Positions 28,564 through 33,207 of a DNA stretch of 33,207 bases are shown here, in pieces. Both the position numbers and the translations under genes were made by a program. The number at the start of each line of letters is the position of its first letter. Within the stretch, counting starts at the first letter, position 1. The stretch is from a bacterium (GTDB lineage: Bacteria > Myxococcota_A > Bradymonadia > UBA7976 > UBA1532): NCBI GenBank assembly GCA_030426945.1, contig JAUHXL010000025.1, positions 1 to 33,207 of the forward strand, in the 5' to 3' direction. The notes under the pieces are model-generated. The model did not search any database. It was not told the DNA's origin and saw nothing but the letters and a program-made list of their open reading frames with translations.

Positions 28564-29449
28564 GGATCGCCTCCGCCACGCGCGTGATGCGCGCCGAGTA
28601 GGTGTCACCGGCGCCGAAGCGCGCGCCGCCCTCGAGCACCACCACCCGCCCGCCGGCCAGGCGCGCCAGCGTCTCGCTCGTCTTCTTCGGGTAGAAGGCC
28701 TCCTGCAGGATCACCCGCGCCTCGGCCTTCTTCATGCGCTGCAGCACCTTGGCCACGTGGGGCGGCGTCGGCGGGATGCCCGGCCGCGGCTCGACGAACG
28801 CCACCGGCGTGAGGCCCAGCCAGTCGGCCAGGTAGGGCAGGCTGTCGTGGTAGATGACCACCTGCCGCTGCGCAGCGGGCAGCGCGGCGAAGCGCGCGCG
28901 CTCGCGCTCGGCCAGGTCGTCCAGCCGATCGTGCAGCGCCTTCGCGTTGGCCCGGTACTGCTCGGCGTGCGTGGGATCGAGGCGCGCCATGCGATCACCC
29001 AGCGCGGTCGCGATGCGCGCCGCCGCGCGCGGATCGAAGACGAAGTGCGGGTTGCCCCCCGGGTGGATGTCGCCCTGCGCGCGGTCGACCTTGCCGCCGG
29101 GCACGTTCAGGCGGTCCACCACCGACGAGGCGTCGAAGTAGCCGTCCGCGCCGGTCTGGATGTTGCCGTTGCGGGCGGCCACCTGCAGCGGCGGCAGCCA
29201 GCCGACCTCGAGCTCCAGGCCGTTCACGATCAGCAGATCGGCCCGGTTGAGCGGCAGCACCAGGCTGGGCTTGGGATCGACGTAGTGCGGATCCTCGTTG
29301 GGATCCACCAGCGCGGTCACCGCGACGGCGTCGCCGCCGACCTCGCGGGCCAGCGCGGCCAGATCGGGCAACGTCGCGACCACCTCGAGGCGGGCGTGGG
29401 CGGCCAGGGGCAGCGCGCCGCAGATCAAGGCGAGCAGAAGGGCTCTCAT
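28544..29449 (-). CDS. znuA: Zinc ABC transporter substrate-binding protein, ZnuA type
   Basis: 301 residues, cluster A-I (ZnuA/TroA) fold. Sec signal peptide (about 1-19, ending AAHA). Probable metal ligands are His 55 (DPHYVDPKPS), His 135 (GNPHFVFDP), His 201 (YHDSLPYLADWLGL) and Asp 282 (GAGDTYSARI), the usual three-His plus acidic set. There is no long His/Asp loop of the enteric ZnuA type; only a short DIHPGG (His 129) is near. It would deliver zinc (manganese is the alternative) to an ABC permease, but no znuB or znuC gene is present in the window. The GGAGGTCC region before the ATG at 29449 supports the start. It is 13 bases after the porin-like gene and overlaps the next lipoprotein gene. 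Confidence 0.88.
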   Translation of the reverse strand: MRALLLALICGALPLAAHARLEVVATLPDLAALAREVGGDAVAVTALVDPNEDPHYVDPKPSLVLPLNRADLLIVNGLELEVGWLPPLQVAARNGNIQTGADGYFDASSVVDRLNVPGGKVDRAQGDIHPGGNPHFVFDPRAAARIATALGDRMARLDPTHAEQYRANAKALHDRLDDLAERERARFAALPAAQRQVVIYHDSLPYLADWLGLTPVAFVEPRPGIPPTPPHVAKVLQRMKKAEARVILQEAFYPKKTSETLARLAGGRVVVLEGGARFGAGDTYSARITRVAEAIHAALSR

Positions 29450-29462
29450 CGGGACCTCCAGT

Positions 29463-30680
29463 TCAATAGCCGTGCGCGCCGTGGGCGCCGACGACCACCT
29501 CGAGGGCGAGCATCGCGCCCCACAGCGGGTCGTCGCGGTCGGGCAGGCGGTCGTGGTTGCCCTGCAGGCGCAGGCGCGAGAAGTGCGACGGCCACCAGGT
29601 GACCTGGGCGCTGGCGCGCTGCCGCGCGGTGGCCCAGGCGGGATCGAGGGGATCGTCTTCGACGCCCGAGACGTACTCGTAGCGCGCGCCCACGCCCCAC
29701 TCGGGATCGATGTCCCACACGAGCTGCGCGTAGCCGCCCGCGTCCTGCAGGCGGTCGTCGGGCGCCTGCCGGCTGCGCACCATGCCCTCGACCTGCAGCG
29801 ACAGCGCGCCGCGGCTGCCGGGATCGCGGTAGCGCAGGTACAGGTCGGCGCCGTAGATGTCGGTGCGGTTCCCCTGCCCGGTCGGGTTGGGGCCGAGCTG
29901 GGTGGACAGGCCCACCTTGAGGCCCCACGTGCGGGACAGGTCGAAGAACTGCTTCAGGGTGAGCGTGGCGAGCAGGTCGCGCGGATCTTCGACGCCCAGA
30001 TCGTCGCCGCCGTAGAAGCTGCGCGCGCAGCAGGCGTTGTGCGCGTTGGTCAGCGCGCCGGCCAGCTCGGCGTACCAGGGCAGCGGCGACAGCCACGACA
30101 CCTCGGCGCCGAGGCCCCGGCTCCCCTCGCTGCCGAAGAACTTGCCGTTGACCAGGGGCTGGTCGACGAAGTCCCAGGCGTGCGGGTGCGTGGGGTTCAG
30201 GCGCCCGAAGCGGGTGAGGAACTGGCCCGCCCGCAGCTGCAGGTTGCCGGGCAGCGCCAGCGAGGTGGCGTAGGCCTCCTCGACCTCGACGCCGAACTCG
30301 GCGAAGACGATGTTCGCCTCGAAGCGGAAGAACGGGTCGACGTTCGACACCACGTTCATCTCGAGCTGCTGCAGCACGAAGCCGGTGCGGTTCGGATCGT
30401 GACCGCCCAGCTGCGCGGGCGCGTCCGAGAACCAGGCGCCGGCGGTGTCGAGCACCAGCGAGATGTCCGGGTTGCTGCTGCCGGCGCCCGCCGCGACCAC
30501 GACCGGCGCGGGGTGGACGGCGTCCTCGACGGTGGCGGCGTCGGCCTGCAGGGCGGCCGCGAGCGCGGCCTGCTCGGCCGGATCGAGGCCGGGATCGTCG
30601 GGCGGCGGCGCGCCCCGGGCGGGCAGCGCCGCGCCCAGGGCCAGCCCACAGAGGGCCGCCCAGGCACGTTCGCGGTTCAT
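29463..30680 (-). CDS. Outer-membrane porin-like beta-barrel protein of the zinc operon
   Basis: 405 residues. Sec signal peptide (1-23, ending LPARGA) is followed by a helical, Ala-rich N-terminal segment (PAEQAALAAALQADAATVEDA) and then a barrel with many amphipathic strands and Gly/Asp turns (ISLVLDTAGAWF, FFRFEANIVFAEFGVEVEEAYATS, LQLRAGQFLTRFGRLNPTHPH, YAELAGALTNAH, YGADLYLRYRD). The NPTHPHAW segment and the C-terminal GAHGAHGY supply His residues, and the chain ends in Tyr, as is common for barrels recognised by BAM. No TonB box or plug is visible, so it is more porin-like than TonB-dependent. It is 13 bases upstream of the znuA-type gene. I infer a role in metal passage across the outer membrane. 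The start at 30680 is set by the signal; an earlier ATG is weaker. Confidence 0.78.
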   Translation of the reverse strand: MNRERAWAALCGLALGAALPARGAPPPDDPGLDPAEQAALAAALQADAATVEDAVHPAPVVVAAGAGSSNPDISLVLDTAGAWFSDAPAQLGGHDPNRTGFVLQQLEMNVVSNVDPFFRFEANIVFAEFGVEVEEAYATSLALPGNLQLRAGQFLTRFGRLNPTHPHAWDFVDQPLVNGKFFGSEGSRGLGAEVSWLSPLPWYAELAGALTNAHNACCARSFYGGDDLGVEDPRDLLATLTLKQFFDLSRTWGLKVGLSTQLGPNPTGQGNRTDIYGADLYLRYRDPGSRGALSLQVEGMVRSRQAPDDRLQDAGGYAQLVWDIDPEWGVGARYEYVSGVEDDPLDPAWATARQRASAQVTWWPSHFSRLRLQGNHDRLPDRDDPLWGAMLALEVVVGAHGAHGY

Positions 30681-30782
30681 GTCATCGCTCGCGCGGCGCG
30701 CGGCCGCGTGGGGGGCGCACGGCAAGGCACGCCCACGTCGGGACACCGGGGAGGATCGCCGCGCGGGCGACCGTCGGGGGGA

Positions 30783-31187
30783 TCAGGCGGGGGGCGACTG
30801 CTTGGGCGCGAGCCGGAACAGCGCGCGGGCGGCGCGCGGCGGTTGCCGGGGGGCCAGCCGCTGGGTCGCGAGGACCGGGGCCTCGCGCGTGATCCGGACG
30901 GCGGCGGGCAGGGCCAACCGCAGCGCGGGCCGCTCGGCCTGGCTCAGGTGGCAGCCCTCGTGACCGTGCCCGTCACCGGCGCTGCCGAGCCCCGAGTCGG
31001 TGACCGGCGGCGCGGTCACCGCGCAGTCGACGTGCACCATGCCGTCCGGACCCGGCGCGTGCGCGACCAGCCCCAGGTGGGCCAGCGCGCCCAGGTTGCC
31101 CACCAGCACCAGCCCGACCGCGACCACGGACGCCGCGCCCAGCAGGGCGCGCAGTCGGGGAGCGATGGGGGTGGGCGGCGGGGACAC
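30783..31187 (-). CDS. Small membrane protein with a Cys/His cluster, first gene of the zinc operon
   Basis: 134 residues from a GTG at 31187. A single membrane helix (about 14-40, VVAVGLVLVGNLGALAHLGL) is followed by a periplasmic or cytoplasmic segment with VHVDCAV (Cys 55) and DGHGHEGCHL (His 74, His 76, Cys 79, His 80), a possible metal site, then an Arg/Pro/Ala-rich tail. In-frame ATGs at 31229 and 31280 are alternatives, but they lie inside or upstream of the predicted promoter elements (-10 at 31217-31222), so the GTG, preceded by GAGG, is preferred. A 102-base spacer separates it from the porin-like gene. The motif and position suggest a zinc sensor, chaperone or membrane partner; no family recognised. 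Confidence 0.6.
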   Translation of the reverse strand: MSPPPTPIAPRLRALLGAASVVAVGLVLVGNLGALAHLGLVAHAPGPDGMVHVDCAVTAPPVTDSGLGSAGDGHGHEGCHLSQAERPALRLALPAAVRITREAPVLATQRLAPRQPPRAARALFRLAPKQSPPA

Positions 31188-31213
31188 GGCGACCTCGGCG
31201 TCGAGCCAGTCGC

Positions 31214-31228
31214 TGCAACATAGTTGCA
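31214..31228. promoter_or_regulatory. Zur/Fur-type operator palindrome 1
   Basis: TGCAACATAGTTGCA is a perfect 6-3-6 inverted repeat, also readable as the TGnnAnnnnnTnnCA layout used by Fur-family repressors. On the minus strand it encloses the -10 (TATGTT, 31217-31222) of the zinc operon promoter. Together with the second palindrome it is the likely Zur operator. Confidence 0.65.
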
Positions 31229-31245
31229 TCAAGACCTCAATGCAA
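31217..31245 (-). promoter_or_regulatory. Promoter of the minus-strand zinc operon
   Basis: On the minus strand, TTGCAT (31240-31245) and TATGTT (31217-31222) are separated by exactly 17 bases, a good sigma70-type promoter. The -35 lies in operator palindrome 2 and the -10 in palindrome 1, so a bound repressor would block RNA polymerase directly. Predicted start of transcription is near 31210, giving a short leader with GAGG before the GTG at 31187. Confidence 0.65.
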
Positions 31246-31255
31246 CCCGGCTGCA
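31241..31255. promoter_or_regulatory. Zur/Fur-type operator palindrome 2
   Basis: TGCAACCCGGCTGCA matches palindrome 1 in its left arm and differs by one base from symmetry in its right arm; the flanking A/T extend the pair to ATGCA...TGCAT (31240-31256). Its centre is 27 bases from that of palindrome 1. It covers the -35 of the leftward promoter and ends 2 bases before the -35 of the rightward promoter. Confidence 0.6.
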
Positions 31256-31257
31256 TC

Positions 31258-31286
31258 TTGTCCGCCCCCCGGTGATCCACTAGGGT
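31258..31286 (+). promoter_or_regulatory. Candidate promoter of the ZIP-like gene
   Basis: TTGTCC (31258-31263), a 17-base spacer and TAGGGT (31281-31286). The -35 abuts operator palindrome 2, so both divergent units could be repressed together. If used, transcription begins near 31293, downstream of the GTG at 31285. Confidence 0.4.
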
Positions 31287-32910
31287 GCCGCGTCCGTTCG
31301 GAGGCCCCCTGCTCTACGTCGCCGCCAGTCTGCTCGCGCTCTTCGTCGGCCCGCTGCTGCTGCGCCTCGCCGCGCAAGCGCGCGGGCTGGGCGCCGCCAT
31401 CGACGGCTTCGTGCTGGTGGCGCTCGGCGGCCTCGTCCTGTTGCATCTGCTGCCGGAGGCCCTCGAGCACGCGGGCGGGTGGGCGCTGGGCGCGGCCTTC
31501 GCCGGCGCGCTGCTGCCGCTGCTGATCGAAGGACCGCTGGCCCGCGGCGCGCGCCCGCGCCGGGTGGTGTGGGTGGCGATGCTGGCGCTGGCGGCGCACG
31601 CGCTCGTCGACGGGGGCGCGCTGGCCGGCGCCGAGCGCTCCCCTGCCCTCGCCCTCGGCGTCGTGCTGCACCGCCTGCCGGTGGGCCTGTTCGTCTGGTG
31701 GGTGGTGCGCCCGCTGCACGGTCCCCGCGTCGCGTGGGGCGCGCTGGGGGTGGTCTCGGCCGCCACCCTGATCGGCCTCGCGATCGGCACCTCGCTGCAC
31801 GGCGCGGCCCCCGCGGTGGCCCTCGGCGCCTTCGACGCGCTGGTCGGCGGCTCGCTGCTGCACGTCCTGCTGCACGAGGTGTCGCCGCGCGGCCTCACCC
31901 ACCACCACGGCGCGGCGCACGCGAGCGAGACGGTGCACGCCGATCCCGACTGCGCCCACGCCGAGCACGCGGCCGCGCACGTGCACGTCGACGCCGAGCG
32001 CGCGGCGGACGGCGCCGCGCGGGCGGGCGCGCTGGGCGCCGCGCTGGGCTTCGGCGTCGTGGGCCTGGTCACCTACGAGGCCCACGGTGAGACCGCCCTC
32101 GAGGCTCTGCGCCTCGTCGAGCGCGCGGCCCCCGGCCTGCTGGGCGCGGTGCTGCTGGCCGGCCTCGCCCGCCATCGGGGCGCGGCGACCGGCGGGCTGC
32201 GCTGGCTGGCCGGCGCCGCCGCGCCCGCCGCCGTGCTCATCACGCCGGCCCTCGCGGGCTGGGCGCCCGCCATCGTCGTCGCGCTGCTGGCCGCCGCCGC
32301 GGCCGCGCTGCGCGACGCCCCCGACGCCCCCGCCGACGGCCGGATGCGCGCCACGCTCGCGGCCGCCGAGCGCGCGGTGCCCCCAGTGTTGATCGGGTGC
32401 CTCGCGGCGGGCGGCCTGGCCCACTGGATCGGACACCTGCAGCCCCACCCCTTGACCCAGCTGGTCCTGGGCCTGGCGGGCGCCACCGCCGCGGTGGCTG
32501 GTCGGCTGGGCCTGGCGCTGGCCGTCCCGGTGTCCGCCGTGGTGTGGGGGGCCGGCCACGCGGGCGCCGCGGCGGCGCTGCTGGTCGCCGCCGCCGCCAT
32601 CGAGGGCCGCGTGGATCACCGCCTGGCGCAGGCGGGCCGCCGCGGCCTGGTCGCGGCCGCGCTCGTGGTCGCAGGCGCGCTGGCCCTGGGCGCCCTCATC
32701 GGCGCGCTGCCGGGCGCGTCGGGCGCCGCGGCGCCCGTGGGCGTCGACCCCGGCCGGTTCGCGGCCTGGGCCACGCTGATCCTGGCCGGCGTGGCGACCT
32801 CGCGCCGGGGCCCGCGCGCGCTGGTCGACGGCGCCCTGGGCGCGCACGACCATGGCCCCGGGCACGCGCACGGGGCGCACGATCACGCGATCGCCCGGGA
32901 GGCCCGATGA
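31285..32910 (+). CDS. ZIP-like multi-pass metal transporter with His-rich loop and C-terminal His tail
   Basis: 541 residues, around a dozen hydrophobic helices. The first half resembles ZIP transporters: HLLPEALEHAG (His 54) like the early ZIP HxxPE, AHALVDGGALAG (His 105, Asp 109) like the HNxxDG of helix IV, GVVLHRLPVGL (His 129) where ZIP helix V has HExPEG, and GGSLLHVLLHEV (His 193, His 197). A His-rich loop (205-235, including THHHGAAHAS) and tail (about 518-537, with HDHGPGHAHGAHDH) could bind zinc. The HExPE acidic residues are missing (HRLPV), so selectivity or activity may differ. The second half is an additional hydrophobic domain I cannot assign. The GTG at 31285 overlaps the predicted -10; a CTG at 31309 with GGAGG 4 bases upstream is an alternative start. 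It is divergent from the zinc operon and overlaps the next gene by 4 bases. Confidence 0.68.
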   Translation: MPRPFGGPLLYVAASLLALFVGPLLLRLAAQARGLGAAIDGFVLVALGGLVLLHLLPEALEHAGGWALGAAFAGALLPLLIEGPLARGARPRRVVWVAMLALAAHALVDGGALAGAERSPALALGVVLHRLPVGLFVWWVVRPLHGPRVAWGALGVVSAATLIGLAIGTSLHGAAPAVALGAFDALVGGSLLHVLLHEVSPRGLTHHHGAAHASETVHADPDCAHAEHAAAHVHVDAERAADGAARAGALGAALGFGVVGLVTYEAHGETALEALRLVERAAPGLLGAVLLAGLARHRGAATGGLRWLAGAAAPAAVLITPALAGWAPAIVVALLAAAAAALRDAPDAPADGRMRATLAAAERAVPPVLIGCLAAGGLAHWIGHLQPHPLTQLVLGLAGATAAVAGRLGLALAVPVSAVVWGAGHAGAAAALLVAAAAIEGRVDHRLAQAGRRGLVAAALVVAGALALGALIGALPGASGAAAPVGVDPGRFAAWATLILAGVATSRRGPRALVDGALGAHDHGPGHAHGAHDHAIAREAR

Positions 32911-33207
32911 GATCCCTCACCCCGCTGGCGCTGCTGGCGGCCGGCGCCGCCCGCGCCCAGAGCCAGGGCTGGCCGCACGTCGAGCCCGAGACGCTCTCGG
33001 GCCCGCGCCTCTACGTGCTGGTGGGGCTGGCGCTGCTGGTGCTCACCGTCGGCGCGGCGGGCTTCCTGGCCCGCCATCGACGGCTGCACCGGGAGAACGA
33101 CCACGCCGTGCTCGCCGATCTCGTCGCCGAGGCCCGGGACGAGATCGAGCGCCTGCGGGCGGCGGCCGCCGGCCTGGACGCCGAAGAGGCGCGCTGGCTC
33201 GGCGAGC
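32907..33207 (+). CDS. Signal peptide/membrane/coiled-coil protein, 3' end outside window
   Basis: The ATG at 32907 overlaps the TGA of the ZIP-like gene (ATGA), with GGGAGG about 6 bases upstream, so it is translationally coupled. The visible 100 residues start with a likely signal peptide (MRSLTPLALLAAGAARAQS), then a short PE-rich stretch, a membrane helix (about 35-54, LYVLVGLALLVLTVGAAGFLA), a basic His/Arg segment (RHRRLHREN) and the start of an amphipathic helix (LADLVAEARDEIERLRAAAA). It runs off the right edge without a stop. The family cannot be named. It is probably a partner of the ZIP-like protein. Confidence 0.7.
   Translation, partial: MRSLTPLALLAAGAARAQSQGWPHVEPETLSGPRLYVLVGLALLVLTVGAAGFLARHRRLHRENDHAVLADLVAEARDEIERLRAAAAGLDAEEARWLGE

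Overview
This window comes from a very GC-rich Gram-negative chromosome. The organism is probably a member of the Myxococcota/Bradymonadota (old 'Deltaproteobacteria') type. The reasons are the extreme GC content with strong G/C third positions, many lipobox-bearing lipoproteins with Gly/Met/Ala/Pro/Asp-rich linkers (MGGAPG, DAGP), outer-membrane barrel proteins, a Tat system alongside a Tat-exported lipoprotein, and long disordered Pro/Ala/Thr linkers. The lineage is inferred from style, not from a marker gene. I see no rRNA, tRNA, CRISPR array, IS element or prophage.

Layout. (1) 1-6120: two paralogous, extraordinarily cysteine-rich secreted repeat proteins, the first cut by the window edge, flank a minus-strand glutathione S-transferase gene. 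(2) 6229-8796: biotin carboxylase, biotin carrier protein and a small barrel-like protein form a tight plus-strand operon. (3) 8777-12253: an unknown acidic protein, a Tat-exported phospholipase C/acid phosphatase-type lipoprotein, and a pectin acetylesterase/Notum-like lipoprotein. (4) 12282-17257 (minus): a PEGA-domain protein, a frameshifted zinc-ribbon/membrane/ExbD-like protein and a phospholipase D lipoprotein. (5) 17400-25115 (minus): a long, tightly packed cell-envelope cluster, which reads in transcription order as a degenerate metallo-beta-lactamase-fold protein, PBP1a, TatB, TatC, an FAD oxidoreductase, a membrane-anchored unknown and a TatD-like hydrolase. (6) 25116-25477: a non-coding spacer with inverted heptamer-type repeats. 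(7) 25478-26782: a membrane PAS-GGDEF protein. (8) 26827-33207: a zinc homeostasis locus.

The zinc locus is the most interesting part. A Fur-family regulator (Zur-like) faces a five-gene minus-strand operon: a small membrane protein with a Cys/His cluster, an outer-membrane porin-like barrel, a ZnuA-type binding protein, a lipoprotein with a CHNGHCH motif, and a lipoprotein with Asp/His tails. Divergent from it is a ZIP-like multi-pass protein with a His-rich loop and tail, followed by a membrane-anchored coiled-coil protein cut by the window end. Between the divergent units lie two 15-bp palindromes with Fur-family geometry. They sit exactly on the -10 and -35 of the leftward promoter and abut the -35 of a rightward promoter. 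No ZnuB permease or ZnuC ATPase is present in the window. This may be an unusual whole-envelope zinc acquisition module, from outer-membrane barrel to inner membrane.
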